Source: Oenanthe sinensis (Eukaryota; Streptophyta; Magnoliopsida; Apiales; Apiaceae). From it: a DNA stretch of 64,000 nucleotides. The DNA lies in assembly GCA_028671895.1 (NCBI GenBank), contig CM053802.1, positions 18,669,631 to 18,733,630 on the forward strand, given 5' to 3'. The translations under genes were made by a program, and so were the position numbers. Shown in pieces: positions 34,201 to 45,400 of this stretch. Within the stretch, counting starts at the first letter, position 1. Each line of letters begins with the position of its first letter. Below the pieces are notes generated by a model. That model saw only the letters and a program-made list of their open reading frames with translations. It searched no databases and was not told the DNA's origin.

Positions 34201-34775
34201 ATTCTCCAAATGATAATTTAGAACAGAAAAAGAAAGATTACAAGAAGTTTGATGATGATCTTGAAGCTAGGAGAATTTCTAGGGAGAAAGAAACTCAAAC
34301 AATGATTGAGAGAGAAAAGAAAAGAATTGAAGATCTAAGGAGAAGCACTGAGTTAGTAACAGAGGCAGTAGAAAAAGGAGACTTGGATGAGTTCATTGCT
34401 CAAACAAGAAAATTAAATGAAGATGCACAAAAGGCTGCCAAGGAAAGAAACTCAAATACAGAAGCTTTTCTTCAATTGGATATTGAAGCTCTTAAAGAAA
34501 AGAAGAAAGGGAAAGCAATAGTGATTGAAGAAGAGAAGAAGAAAGAGACTGAACCAGTAAGTCAAAAGCTACTTCAAGGAGCCATCACTACAGGAATCTC
34601 AGATGCCTCAAGGAGAGAAAGGGAGAATGAAGAGATTGCTAGACAGATGGAAATGCAATGGCATTTGGAAGAAGAGCTACAGGCAGAGCAACCTTTGAGA
34701 AAAAGGAGAAAAGTTTCTATGGCCAAGAAAAGGTCAAGTTCTACTCAAGAAATAGTGGTTCAGGAAAACCTCTAG
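31293..34775 (+). CDS. Third ORF of element B ("env-like" position, unknown function)
   Basis: 1160 residues. The first about 250 residues form a domain shared with the third ORF of A: LRKEWSYFFDALIKCFSGK here, LRKEWSFFFDQIAKCFTGK there. The middle is Ser/Thr/Pro- and Lys-rich and low in complexity. About residues 525-575 carry Ser-Ile-Asp and Gln-Ser-Met repeats encoded by ATCAATYGAT words. Residues about 800-900 and 980-1110 look coiled-coil and highly charged, with a Gly/Ser-rich stretch between (about 930-960). A basic cluster RKRRK...KKR near 1138-1149 looks like a nuclear localisation signal. There is no signal peptide and no segment long or hydrophobic enough to cross a membrane, so an envelope role is not supported. 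Elements of the SIRE lineage often have an extra ORF here. Confidence 0.85.
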   Translation: MASSKKVSQSGFYYELNNFVACTMVEEAPTEFHPLMEFLRSSKIAKALSEAPKIVCNLVEEFWTTAEVADDFSTISFECKGQRYILTTVVLGECLNIPANNTENAPTDTDIRNMLREINYTAPDASLGSIVRKNLRKEWSYFFDALIKCFSGKVSNFDAITTSMQQVGYSILYDRYHNLGSLLLNEISAKLGNKINRSNHIYYARFIMIIINHFVKDIEIDRNTEILDCWTQNKRVFKDLVRINLHSNVELIYPPFVQVFISTLNSSKPNSSLPSVTMEGGSNDLNPPTQATQPISKSKSKKPTSTGSQKPAVVKTKKRKSTSVVDRLEEDVGGEGTGEYLRTQKDKKSEGVQPQPSHSIVSQKTVDVNMENTTSLLSFSQKDDNIENSPQPGAQNQIGDTKVKTLTPYKRREKKVTFALEESHTAKPQETVEEPSQSLHDASHNNDEMQPHSLSIPISSILLSPSQTSSENVLIDYRTFSDSPSLFFKEKPTLSPESSSQNFQDSISNIISNITSQIISTVSSPSIDVPSSINIQPSTDKPSIDTQDQSMGMHQSMDIPNTTSTDNVNTSIDAQSIDVAQTLLGLSELSERQDCNLAKGEEVSKNIPISSRNESETLEGPTLVGAKEMSEGEVRFQDEILMQNREMSESDKNSLLFAQELEIEMMAEEGVKEIGGANNAEASGSGIAKDFEEEIDAGELDPKNFIHPDPQYQGLATSSNKNAEQLLGIDHTDQRTRNLKESIANTTDTCYMAPEELESDSDEEPRMSTIDGSLEAAETEILSQYRRAMVEGEIEDPTQRRIAHYMRESMKIQKMTVTGVRRELERIKDSISSNKDAMNRRLDEKLPFNTMNSIKDKLFKESKNFTSLETRVCSLEKKMDDIIRGQSLHASILQKFLDRLPPPPPIDDNKKGENTKKKDDGGGDGKDSGSGGIGGSGMDKSSGIGGSAPRRDKSRSNMDNQSSKKSKSSNSPNDNLEQKKKDYKKFDDDLEARRISREKETQTMIEREKKRIEDLRRSTELVTEAVEKGDLDEFIAQTRKLNEDAQKAAKERNSNTEAFLQLDIEALKEKKKGKAIVIEEEKKKETEPVSQKLLQGAITTGISDASRRERENEEIARQMEMQWHLEEELQAEQPLRKRRKVSMAKKRSSSTQEIVVQENL

Positions 34776-35348
34776 GGTCAACAAGAAGAAATCAAGGAGG
34801 AGGTCACAATTGAAGGTTATGATTTGAAGGGAATACCAGTAATCAATGAAAAAGGATTAATTGGAGTAAGGACTCACCCTGCAACCTCTAACCATGAAGA
34901 ATCAATGAGGTTGGAGTATGAAAATGGAGTGAAAACAATCTATTCATTGAAGGTGATAATGAAGCAAAGCTACAATGTTTTAAAGACTATTCTTCCTCTA
35001 CTCAACAGAAAGTACAAACTCAACACAACAATTGCTCAGGAGATACAACAACAAATTTCAAGGTTAAGAAGATCCAAGGCAGAAGCTGAACCTGATTCAC
35101 CTCTAAAGCTATGGAAGTCACAGGTCAAAAAGGTGGTGTTGGAGCCAAAGTATGCTATGATTTTTACAGATATAGAGGGCAACACAAAGTTCTTTGATAT
35201 CTGCAAATATCTGGACAAAATCACAGATGAAGAAATACACTACCTTATGAGGCAACTTGGAGAAACTGACAGGGATGAAGCAATATTGAGAAGTTCTTTC
35301 ATGAGGCAACTAAAGGAAAATGCTGAGAAAAGGAGGAAGAGGAACTAA
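34776..35348 (+). CDS. In-frame extension of the third ORF after UAG (B)
   Basis: After the TAG at 34773-34775 the same frame stays open for another 190 codons (ATG at 34824 available) and ends KRRKRN with TAA. It has mixed charged helices (LKLWKSQVKKVVLEPKYAM, then TDIEGNTKFF) and a basic tail. It may be reached by stop readthrough, by a spliced transcript or by re-initiation, or the TAG may simply be a mutation. Element A shows the same arrangement (46610-47389). The sequence around the stop, CTC TAG GGT, is not the CARYYA readthrough context. Confidence 0.6.
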   Translation, partial: GQQEEIKEEVTIEGYDLKGIPVINEKGLIGVRTHPATSNHEESMRLEYENGVKTIYSLKVIMKQSYNVLKTILPLLNRKYKLNTTIAQEIQQQISRLRRSKAEAEPDSPLKLWKSQVKKVVLEPKYAMIFTDIEGNTKFFDICKYLDKITDEEIHYLMRQLGETDRDEAILRSSFMRQLKENAEKRRKRN

Positions 35349-35525
35349 ATTAAATTATGAAGATATTGAAGCTGCTTGCAGGAGTTATATATCAATCTGG
35401 TACTTCCAAAATTAATGTGCCAATTAAGTTTCTTGATTCTATCTAAATGTAATTTTTTTAAGGGTTTTTGTTATCATCAAGTAGATTTATGCCTGTTAAT
35501 AACACAGACACAAATAGGGGGAGAT
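35349..35525 (+). other. Spacer and polypurine tract of element B
   Basis: Non-coding, ending in the polypurine tract AAATAGGGGGAGAT (35512-35525) just before the 3' LTR. Confidence 0.85.
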
Positions 35526-36639
35526 TGTTAGGAATCTACATGTGATTTGATGATAACATTAATCTTAGAATCATAGAAATTTTATTTGTTGTAACTGATC
35601 AATTGATATGAAAGTTATAAATATCAATTGATCAGGAAACCATTTATCAGTTGAAGTGTTTAGATGAATCAACTGATAATTTGGATTGTAGCATAGGTGT
35701 ACTTAGTCTATTTCAATCGATAAGGTGTAAATCAATTGATATTTTGTTCATCAATTGATGTTAGAGTCGATTGATATGGATCATCAATTGATGTGTAAAT
35801 TAAACTGTTAAATTGTAATTATGTGAAGACAGGAAATTGCACAAGTGAAGGATGATCAATTGATATTGAAGCATCGATGGATGGATGATCAATCGAAGAA
35901 GCCAAGCCAAGGATTGAAGACCATCAACTGATGTGAAGACCCATCGACTGATATATCGATTGATAACATCTATCAATCGATAAGACATCTTTTATCAATC
36001 GATGGATATAAAGATCAATCGAAGAAGTACATCAGTTGATGGATTAAAGAATGGATCAATTGATATGCCTGACAGCAAATTATCAATTGAGTGTGACAAC
36101 ACAGAAAGAATATCTGTTGAAGATCCAGAGAACAAAAGCACACCTATGGAAGACAGTCTAGAGTAACTGTGAAGACTCAATCAGAAGTTGTCTTTCAAAC
36201 CTTTTTGTAAAATAGAAAAAGGTAAAAGGAAGGCAGGTAGAAACAATCCTAGAATAGGAATTGTAAAAGAACACTTGTGGTATATAAACAAGTGTAGTAG
36301 CATTATTAGAAAACATACAAGTTAGACATATTTCTTAATCAACTGTTCAAGCTTGAGAGCACATGTGTAAGAACAGTTGATTTGTTTTCTAATCTTGTAA
36401 ACGCAGCTAGGTTTCTTTTAACCTAGGAGCATTGAGCAAAAATATACATTGATGGAAAAACCAATCCATCAATAATTTTAAATCTCTTTGTTCAGTTTTA
36501 TTTTTCAGCATTAATTTGTTCGAACTTATTCTCTTATTCTATCAAACATCAAGAACAAATATTAGAACACACAAAAAGTTTTAATATTTGTATTCAACCC
36601 CCCCTTCTACAAATATTGACATTGTTCTAAGGAATAACA
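35526..36639 (+). repeat. 3' LTR of element B
   Basis: 1114 bp. It differs from the 5' LTR at about seven positions seen by eye (for example gatctagag/gatccagag and agaatagtt/agaacagtt) and by one C in the C-run. Confidence 0.98.
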
Positions 36640-36644
36640 AGGAG

Positions 36645-38690
36645 GCAAAAGTAAAGAGCATTCTCTTTAATAGTTTAGATTCTGTTCTAACTAACTGTGT
36701 CATATCATGCAAGACTGCTAAGGAGATGTGGACAAAACTTGAGGTGCACTGTCAAGGGACTAAAGATGTCAAGAAGAATGCTAGGTCTTTGCTTATTCAA
36801 GAGTATGAGTACTTTGAAGCAAAATCTGGAGAATCTATCACTAAGATGTATGATAGGTTTACAAAACTCTTGAATGAGATGGCTATGCTCGGTAAGGTTT
36901 ATGATTCTGAAGATACGAACACCAAGTTTCTGAGAGCACTTCCTGAAGAGTGGGATAATAAGACTACAGCCATAAGAGAAGCTAGAGATTTGGATGAACT
37001 AACTCTAGAAGAATTGTATGGCAGACTCAAGACATATGATTTGGAGATGCAACAGAGAAAGAATAAGAAGTCTGTAAAGACAAAATCTGTGGCACTCTTG
37101 ATGGAGTCTGAGAAAGAACAACAGGAACCATCCACAGAAGCAAGAATCAAGGATTCAAGAAAGAAGGGTAAAGCTGCTGTGGAGTCAGAGTCTACTGACA
37201 CAGACTCTAATTCTGATGAAGAGTTTGATCTAAGTCAAATGATGGCTATGTTTGCTAAAAATTTCAAAAGAATGAAATTCAACAAAAGAACTGGCAAATT
37301 TAGCAAAAGGCCATCATTCAAGAAGGAAGATGAAAAGGTTGAGAAGAGCAAGAGTACAATTATCAAACTTGACAAAGCAAAGGTCAAATGTTTCAACTGT
37401 GGAATATTGGGGCACTTTGCCAGTGAATGCAGAAAGTCAAAAAGTCAAGGAAAAGGAAAAGCACTTCTATCAACAGGAAAGGACTGGGCAGACTCAAGCT
37501 CAGAGGATGAAATTGATTATGAAAATCTAGCACTGATGGCATCCTCCTCAAGAAAATCACAGTCTCCCAAAGAACCCTCATCTCCTAAAACTCAGGTATC
37601 AATCTTTACTCCTGAATCCTTAATTAATTTAGACTCTGATGGCATAGAGATTGTGAAAAGTGAGGTTAATAAAATAATGACAACATATAGGTCTCTCACT
37701 AGTGAAAGTGAAAGGTTGAGAGAAGAAAATTTAACCTTAACTAAAAGGAATTGTCATGTAAAATCTGAGTTATTATTAATGGAACAATACAAAAAGGATT
37801 CTGAGAAATATAGTCATAACTACACTGAAATTTTGAAAGCCTGTGACTATGTTAGGAAAGAACTAGAAGAAGAAAGGCTTAAGTTTAAAGTTTGGACAGA
37901 CTCTGGAAGAAAAGTTCAAGAAATTCTCAATAATCAAAACGTGTGTCAAACTGCTGGTCTAGGCTATGACAAGAGTCAAGACAAAAGACCTATTGTTGAG
38001 AATGATAACAATGAAGAAGCTAGCAAAATTAATAAGACTAAAGACAAAAGTACATTTGTTTCTGTTAAGTTTGTGATCCCTAAAGAAAAAACTGAAGCCA
38101 TAAACTCATCTGTCAATAGTCCCCCTGTTGATGACAAAAAGACAGATGAAACAGGGGCAAATAACTCTAAGAAAATTATAAACATAGGGTACTTGTCTAA
38201 GTCTAAGTTGAAAGAAAGGCTAGAGAACTTATCAGAGTCCACCAAAACTAGGAGAAATAGGAATGGTAAGGAAGGCATCAATAAGGCTAATAATTATCAA
38301 AAAGATCCTAATGCTCCTAGAAAGAAGTGTTATAGATGTGGCAACCAAAACCATTTAGCTATAGATTGTAAAACAAAAATTGAGAAGAAATCAGAGTCTA
38401 GTCCTTCTCAGACTCTGAAAAGTCACTACATACCACAGAAACCTTGTTATCACTATGGTAGCATATTTCATTCTATATATATGTGTAGGGACTATCATGC
38501 TTTGTATTACAATTTTTATGAGCTAAAATCTTCTATTGATAAGAGTTGGTATGACACTGTTAAGACTCCACCACGGTCTAGAGCAACAAAAGAGACAGGT
38601 AAGCCAAAGGTGAAAATTATTAAGCCTGTTTCTCCTAAAATTAGTAGAAAAGGATCCAAAACTATTTGGGTCCTCAAAACATCTAACTAG
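36645..38690 (+). pseudogene. gag of element A, 3' part
   Basis: Resumes the gag frame of A directly after the target duplication of B and runs 681 codons to TAG at 38688-38690. It carries the copia gag core (FLRALPEEWDNKTTAIRE), CCHC knuckle CFNCGILGHFASEC, a Lys/Glu-rich region, a second knuckle CYRCGNQNHLAIDC, and a third degenerate one (CYHYGSIFHSIYMC, second Cys lost). It ends WVLKTSN. Together with 23426-23680 the length is 766 codons, normal for the family. The only lesion is the insertion of B. CAGAGTCT/AGACTCTG words occur at several points (37180-37215, 38390-38420). Confidence 0.92.
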
Positions 38691-38707
38691 TTGCTTTATG
38701 TATGCAG
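38610..38707 (+). other. Intron-like segment at the gag-pol boundary of A
   Basis: Donor AAAG|GTGAAAA (GT 38610-38611) is in phase 0 of gag. CTAAC, a perfect plant branch consensus, lies about 25 bases before the acceptor TGTATGCAG|GGA (AG 38706-38707), which enters pol in phase 0. The 98-nt segment contains the gag stop. A stronger donor CAG|GTAAGC at 38599 is in the wrong phase. Confidence 0.4.
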
Positions 38708-41700
38708 GGAACTAGGGTAAAGAAAGTAACCCTAATCCTGGACAGTGGATGCTCAGGACATATGACTGGAAAGAAATCCCTGCTTACAGACTTTGAGGAA
38801 ATGGCTGGCCCAGAAGTATCCTTTGGAGATGGCAACAAAGGACAAACACTGGGATATGGCAAGATTGTACTTGGGAATGTCATCATTGAACAAGTAGCTC
38901 TAGTTGATGGCTTAAGGCACAATTTAATAAGCATAAGTCAACTTGGAGACAAAGGTTACCATACTGGCTTTGACAACAAAGAGTGTCTTGTGACTCACAA
39001 AGAAACAGGCATTGTGGTTTTCAAAGGACACAGACATGGTAACATTTATGAAGCCAGCTTGGAGGATTACATAAACAGTGAAGTCACATGTCTATACAGC
39101 AAGGCCTCAATTGAAGAAAGCTGGAAATGGCACAAGAAATTGTCACACATCAACTTCAAAACACTCAACAAGTTGGTTAAACAGAATCTTGTAAGAGGAT
39201 TACCACAGGTTGATTTTGTACAAGATGGACTTTGTGAAGCATGTCAACTTGGAAAACAAAGGAAATCATCCTTCAAGAGCAAGACAATAAATACCATTTC
39301 TGAACCCTTTTATTTACTGCATCTTGATTTATTTGGTCCAGTAAATGTTATGTCAATTAACAAAAATAAATATACTCTTGTTATTGTAGATGATTTTACA
39401 AGATTCACATGGGTTTTCTTTCTACATTCAAAGGATAAAGCTTCACAACACATAATAGATCATATCACTTTTCTGGAAAGAAAATCAAAGAAAACAGTAA
39501 GAATTCTGAGGAGTGACAATGGTACTGAATTCAAGAATTCAATCATTGAGAACCACTGTGCATCAAAGGGAATTACTCAACAATTTTCTGCGCCAGGAAC
39601 TCCTCAACAAAATGGAGTTGTGGAAAGAAAGAATAGGACATTCATAGAAGCTGCCAGAACAATGTTGGCAGAGTCTAAGCTGCCAGTATATTTGTGGGCT
39701 GAGGCAGTCAATACAGCATGTTTCACTCAAAACTGCACTCTAATAAACATGCATGGAAAGACTCCCTATGAAATGATAAAGGACAAGAAGCCAAGTGTGA
39801 AACACTTTCACATATTTGGATGCAAGTGTTATGTACTGAAAGTACATCCTGAAAATCTAAGCAAATTCGAAGCCAAGGCAGATGAATCAATCTTTCTTGG
39901 ATATGCATCGAACACAAAAGCATTCAGAGTGTTTAATCTCAGAACCAAAATTGTTATGGAATCTATTCATGTTGCATTTGATGATAAAAAGTTTACAGAA
40001 TTGCAGGATGAGTCAGAATCTACAACACTGGAATTTGAAAATCTAAAAAGTTCTGAGATAAATGAAGAAGAAGAGGATGAAGACCTTAGAATAAATCCTG
40101 AACTAACACAGGAACCTGCACATTCTGAGGGGGATCCAGAAAATTCAACTCCAAATAATTCAGAGTCTAACAGGTCAGGGTCTACCCAGACAGAGTCTAT
40201 CCAGACAGAGTCTAGACAGACAGAGTCTAACTCATCAGGGTCTGGATCAAGCAACTCTAAACTCTTGTCAGAGTCAAGCAATTTAGGGGGAGCCTCTTCA
40301 TTTGAATTTCACTCAAATACAGAAGATGCAAATGACTTAGGGGGAGTTTCAAGTTCAAGAACCAATCTTCCACCTGCTAGAAAATGGACAAGGAATCACA
40401 CTCCTGACTTGATAATTGGTGATCCTGAGAGTGGTGTACAAACAAGAACAACCACTCAAAATGAATGTCTTTATAGCTGTTTTCTCTCAAAGAATGAACC
40501 CAAGAAAATTGAGGAAGCCTTGCAAGACCCTGATTGGATTATTGCAATGCAAGAAGAATTGAATGAATTTGAGAGAAATAAAGTGTGGAAACTTGTACCA
40601 AGACCTAGAGATAGATCAGTGGTTGGTGCAAAATGGGTGTATAGAAATAAACTTGATGAGAATGGAACTGTAGTAAGAAATAAAGCAAGGCTAGTTGCAA
40701 AAGGATACTCACAGGAGGAAGGAATTGACTATGATGAAACTTTTGCACCAGTAGCAAGATTGGAAGCTATTAGAATGTTTCTAGCCTTTGCAGCTCATTC
40801 AAAATTCAAGGTGTATCAGATGGATGTGAAAAGTACTTTCTTAAATGGAGAATTGGAAGAAGAAGTCTATGTGGAGCAACCACCAGGATTTGTTGATCCA
40901 AAGTTTCCTTATCATGTTTACAGGTTAGACAAGGCACTATATGGATTGAAGCAAGCACCTAGAGCATGGTATGAAACTCTTTCAAAATTCCTTCTTGAAA
41001 ATGGATTCACAAGAGGTACCATTGACAAAACTCTCTTTATTAGAAAATATAAAGGTGATATTTTGCTTGTCTAAATTTATGTTGATGATATTATATTTGG
41101 ATCTACTAATGATAATCTCTGTGAAAAGTTTAGTCAACTAATGCAGTCAAATTATGAAATGAGCATGATGGGAGAATTAAACTTCTTTTTGGGGCTTCAA
41201 GTCAAACAGAATGATGATGGAATTTTCATCAATCAAACAAAGTATGTAAAAGAACTGTTGAAGAAGTTTGATATGCAAGATTCTGCAACTGCTAAAACTC
41301 CCATGTCAACAGCTACTAAGCTAGACTCTGACCCAAAGGGTAAGAAAGTTGACAACACTAGTTACAGAGGTATGATTGGCTCATTGTTATATTTAACTGC
41401 TAGTAGACCAGATATAATGTTTGCAACTTGTCTGTGTGCCAGATTTCAAGCTGACCCTAGAGAATCACACTTAATAACTGTGAAAAGAATTTTTAGATAT
41501 CTCAAGGGGGCACAAACTCTTGGACTTTGGTATCCTAGAGAGTCAAATTTTTTACTAATTGGCTATTCAGATTCTGACTATGCAGGATGCAAATTAGATA
41601 GGAAAAGCACAACAGGACAATGCCAGTTTCTTGGCAACAGATTAATTTCTTGGTTTAGCAAGAAACAACAGACTGTATCAACCTCAACAGCTGAGGCTGA

Positions 41701-42019
41701 ATACATTGCAGCTGGAAGTTGCTGTGCTCAAATCCTGTGGATGAGAAATCAATTACTTGATTATGGACTAACATTCTCAAATATTCCTATGTATTGTGAT
41801 AATACTAGTGCTATTAAAATTGCAGAGAATCCAGTCCAACACTCCAGAACAAAGCACATTGATGTCAGGTATCACTTTATTAGAGAACATGTTGAAAATG
41901 GTACTGTGACACTTCACTATATTCCAACTGACAGACAGATTGCAGACATTTTAACAAAACCACTTGATGAGTCTACCTTTCTCAGACTGGTAGGTGAATT
42001 AGGTATGTTAAATATGTAA
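38702..42019 (+). pseudogene. pol of element A, one nonsense codon
   Basis: About 1105 codons, in the +2 frame relative to gag. Protease DSGCSGHMTG, zinc region ending CEACQLGK, integrase (LDLFGPVNV, IVDDFTRFTW, RSDNGTEFKN, NGVVERKNRT), RT (QMDVKSTFLNG), YVDDIIFGST, RNase H (YSDSDYAGCKLDRKS, STAEAEYIAA) and the end ILTKPLDEST...GMLNM are all present. A TAA at 41072-41074 replaces the CAA found in element B, one codon before the YVDD catalytic motif. The frame is otherwise open, so a single C-to-T change inactivates RT and RNase H. The linker after integrase carries a run of GAGTCT words (40160-40270). Confidence 0.95.
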
Positions 42020-42473
42020 GTGATCAAAAATTGCAAGAAGCAAGGTATGTACTTTAATTATAGTCCCTGTCTTAACACACTGTGATTAATTGTTAGTGCA
42101 ACATTTTGTTTGGTATTTTACCTTGACAGAGTCTAGTTTTTAGACTCTGACGAGTCTGTAGACTCTGAAAGTCAGTAGACTCTGAGAAAATTATCGCCTA
42201 GACTCTGAAACGGTTAAAATTCGCGCCTGCAGACTCTGTTTGCATTTAAAATGTTCAAATGACTTGAAATAGGCGGTAACAGTTATTTTTTGACCGGAGA
42301 CAGGCTGTAGACTCGTGTGTATTGTATGCAACTTGAACAAAATAGAATTTTTCATACAATTTACTCACTTGTTTATTGCAATTGATTTCTAAGGCAAAAA
42401 TATTCACAGAGCTTTTTACGAACCCTAGCTAAATTCTTCAAGCTTCTCCATCACTTTCAACTCAATAACTTTA
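42020..42473 (+). promoter_or_regulatory. Spacer and possible promoter of the third ORF (A)
   Basis: The region 42125-42320 has about seven AGACTCTG/CAGAGTCT words. Next come a pyrimidine-rich leader and a telo-box-like gaaccctagc at 42420-42429, then cttcaagcttctcc, before the ATG at 42474. The same telo-box-like word precedes the third ORF of B. No clear TATA box is seen. Confidence 0.4.
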
Positions 42474-45400
42474 ATGGCTGCCGTTTCTACTGTCATGAGA
42501 GGACCCAAGGCGATTGCGTTCACATTTGGGGATTTCGAGTTCATGACCACAAATCATGTTGCTGCTCTTGGAGATAAGAAAGGGGTAGATGCTGACTATT
42601 ACCCTGTGATGGATTTCTTGGAGCAATCCGAGCTACATTACATTCTCAAGGCATCACCAGTCATTCACATGGATGCTGTATCACAAGCATGGAGCACTGC
42701 AAAGGTAGTTGGTCCTTCTCAGGATCAACCAGGTAAAATAATGTTTACCTTTGGTTCGACTACATTTGATGTCACTGCAGATGTGCTTAATTCTGTGTTT
42801 AAACTGCCTGTTAAGTCTTCTTTTGATGAAATTGTATCTGATGATGACATTAAAAGCATGTTTAAGGCAATAGGTTATTCTGCTAGCTTAGATAACATGA
42901 GCAAGATAACTAGGCCTTACTTAAGGAAAGAATGGTCATTTTTCTTCGATCAAATTGCTAAGTGTTTTACTGGTAAGTGTAGTGGATTTGATGCTATTAC
43001 TGCTATTACTTATCAAATTGGTCATAGTCTCCTATTTGATAGAATAATCAACATTGGTGATATGTTGCTCACTCAAATGGGAGCAAAATTAAATAATGTG
43101 CATGAGGGGAGAAAGAAAGTCTACTATCATAGATTTCTTATGATTCTCCTCGATCACTTCATTCCTGACATGTCAACCAAGTTGGCAGATGATTGCTATG
43201 TGCAGGCATACAAACAGCAAAGGAGGATATTCTCTGACATTAAGAGAATTGATGACAAGAAGAAGAGTCTACCTGCAATGACATATCCACAGGTAATGCA
43301 GGTAAAACTCTCATCCTACAAACCTTCTATCTACAATGCTTCATTTTCTGGTGGTGAAATGGTGCAGGAACAAGTAATGGAGAGTCCCCCTGCACCTACC
43401 CAAGTCACTCAATCCCCTTCAATTATACAATCTTCCAAACCAAAATCCAAAAAGAAACCAACCTCTGGTGTCTCTCAACAGGCACCAGTTGTAAAGAGGA
43501 GAAAATTGATTCAATCTAGGCTTATAGATGAGCACAGTGATGAGGAGCTCAATCCACTAGAGAAGCAAGTTGTTGAAGGACTTTCTTTGCTAAAGGAAGG
43601 TCATGATACACTTGATTCTAACCTTCAAGCCAAGTCTGTAGACTCTCAAAAGGCTACAGACTCTGAAAAACCTAGGGAAGCACCTCAGGATTCTCACATT
43701 GAGTCTCTTGAGAAATCTTTTGCTAAGAAGAACAGATGGTTAAGGAAGGCTTATTCTGCACACACACACACAAGCCTGTTATTATTATTAACCCTGTTTT
43801 GCAGGAAACAGATGCTCTCAAGGCTCCTGCAGAGCCAGACTCTGAAATCAAGAAAACACCTGAACCAGAGTCTAATGTTGAGTCAGAGTCTAGACTGCCT
43901 TTAGACTCTGATCATGACACATTTTAGGAAAGAATTCCATTGGATGCAGCCTCATGCCTAATTGATGAGATCATTACTCCAAGTGCTGAGGCACTGCTAT
44001 TCTTATATCCTTTGGTGGAATCAGTTGAAGATCCAGAGCAATATCAGACTAAATCTTAAGTCTTGGATTTTCTTTCAACCTATGAAGCCCTAAGGAAGAG
44101 AATGGAACAGGAGCTACAAATGTCTGCACAGGATGTGGTCAAAAATCTCTACAGCTACCTATTCAACTCTTCATTCCAAGTGTAAGCAGCTGGGCTCATA
44201 GAAGGCGGAACTAATGAAGTTCTCAAAGCACTAGGTGTGCCAGACTCTGAACAGAAAATTACAAAGAAGCCTCAAAAGTTTAAGGTCCACAAAAGGAGAG
44301 CATCAGAGTCTGTTGCTGAGTTGGAAACTGAGATTGAGCAACCAGTTTTTAACTATGAAGCAATTTGGGATAATGGAGTTACCTACAGGACAACCATTCA
44401 ATGGATCTCTCAAATTCAACCTCTGTCACGACAAGTGGCTGACTATCTTGTCCATAATATAGGTACAATTGCCAACAAATACATCTATCCAACCTACCAA
44501 AGTAGACTGGATCAATTCAAGGGCACGTATTTTCAAAGAGTAAGAAGGGAACTGCAGGACCTCTTCAATCTCACAGATGCCCAGGCAATCAATGCAATCC
44601 ATCTCAGGGCCTTTCATCACAAGTTGGATGCATTTATTCTTGAAGAACAACAGGAGGTAGCAGGTGGTGCAAGGCAGTTGGAGGTTGGGACTAGTGCACC
44701 AGTGGTGACTAGTGATAAAGATGCTCAGTCTGCCTCACCCACACAAGAACCACCTAGTCAGAGGTTGGGTGATAGTGGGGAAGGGGAGTATGCTGTTGGG
44801 CCCTCCTTGACAACTCATCAATGAGCTGATGAGAACCCCAGTGATATGGGAGGACAGACTCTGATGGATGCTCATGAAGTGATTTCCCAATCTATTCTAT
44901 CAGAGTCTATCCACCTTGAGGGGGAGTCTCATGCACCAACAATAAAAGATGATAACACTCAGACTCTGGCTTCTAATGAAGTCATACGGAAGTAGTCAGA
45001 GTCTAGAGTAGACCCTGAGACTGGAATACTGGAGCCAACATACTCTGAAAAGAGAGAAGATGCTAGTAAGGGTTCAGAATCTGTTGATGCTCACCCCTTG
45101 GTGGAAACCCCTAGCCTTCAGATATTTGAAGGGGTTCCCCTCCATCAAGGTGGTTCAGGTATTGAAGCACCATTTTCATCTCTCAACCCCTCTTCTGTAG
45201 GTTTATTGAGTGCACCCTCCACATTGAGTGACAAAATATATGAGAGGCTGGCACTGGACCAGGCAAAAGGAGAGGTAGATACGGCTGTAGAGAGCCTGAG
45301 TGAGATTGAGAAAGTGGGTGCCCAACCCCACTGTGAGCATGAGAGATTAGGGTATCCTGAACCTAGCTTTACTTATTGGGATCAAGATTTTCCAAAGAGT

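Larger units (their letters stand above)
23681..36639 (+). mobile_element. Element B: intact SIRE/Maximus-like Ty1/copia retrotransposon
   Basis: A 12,959-bp element inside the gag of A. LTRs 23681-24793 and 35526-36639 (1113 and 1114 bp) differ by about seven substitutions and one C in a homopolymer. The target duplication aggag is at 23676-23680 and 36640-36644. Primer site, polypurine tract, gag, pol and a third ORF with extension are all present with no obvious lesion. This is the only apparently complete copy in the window and a candidate source of RT and integrase for C. Confidence 0.98.

Noticed and set aside
31293..34775. Third ORF as a retroviral envelope
   Set aside because: No signal peptide, no transmembrane helix, no cysteine-rich ectodomain. 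Its charged coiled-coil composition and NLS-like cluster point elsewhere.
38599..38600. CAG|GTAAGC as the donor for the gag-pol intron of A
   Set aside because: Strong consensus but wrong phase: joining to the acceptor would give a stop two codons later. The weaker AAG|GTGAAA at 38610 is in phase.
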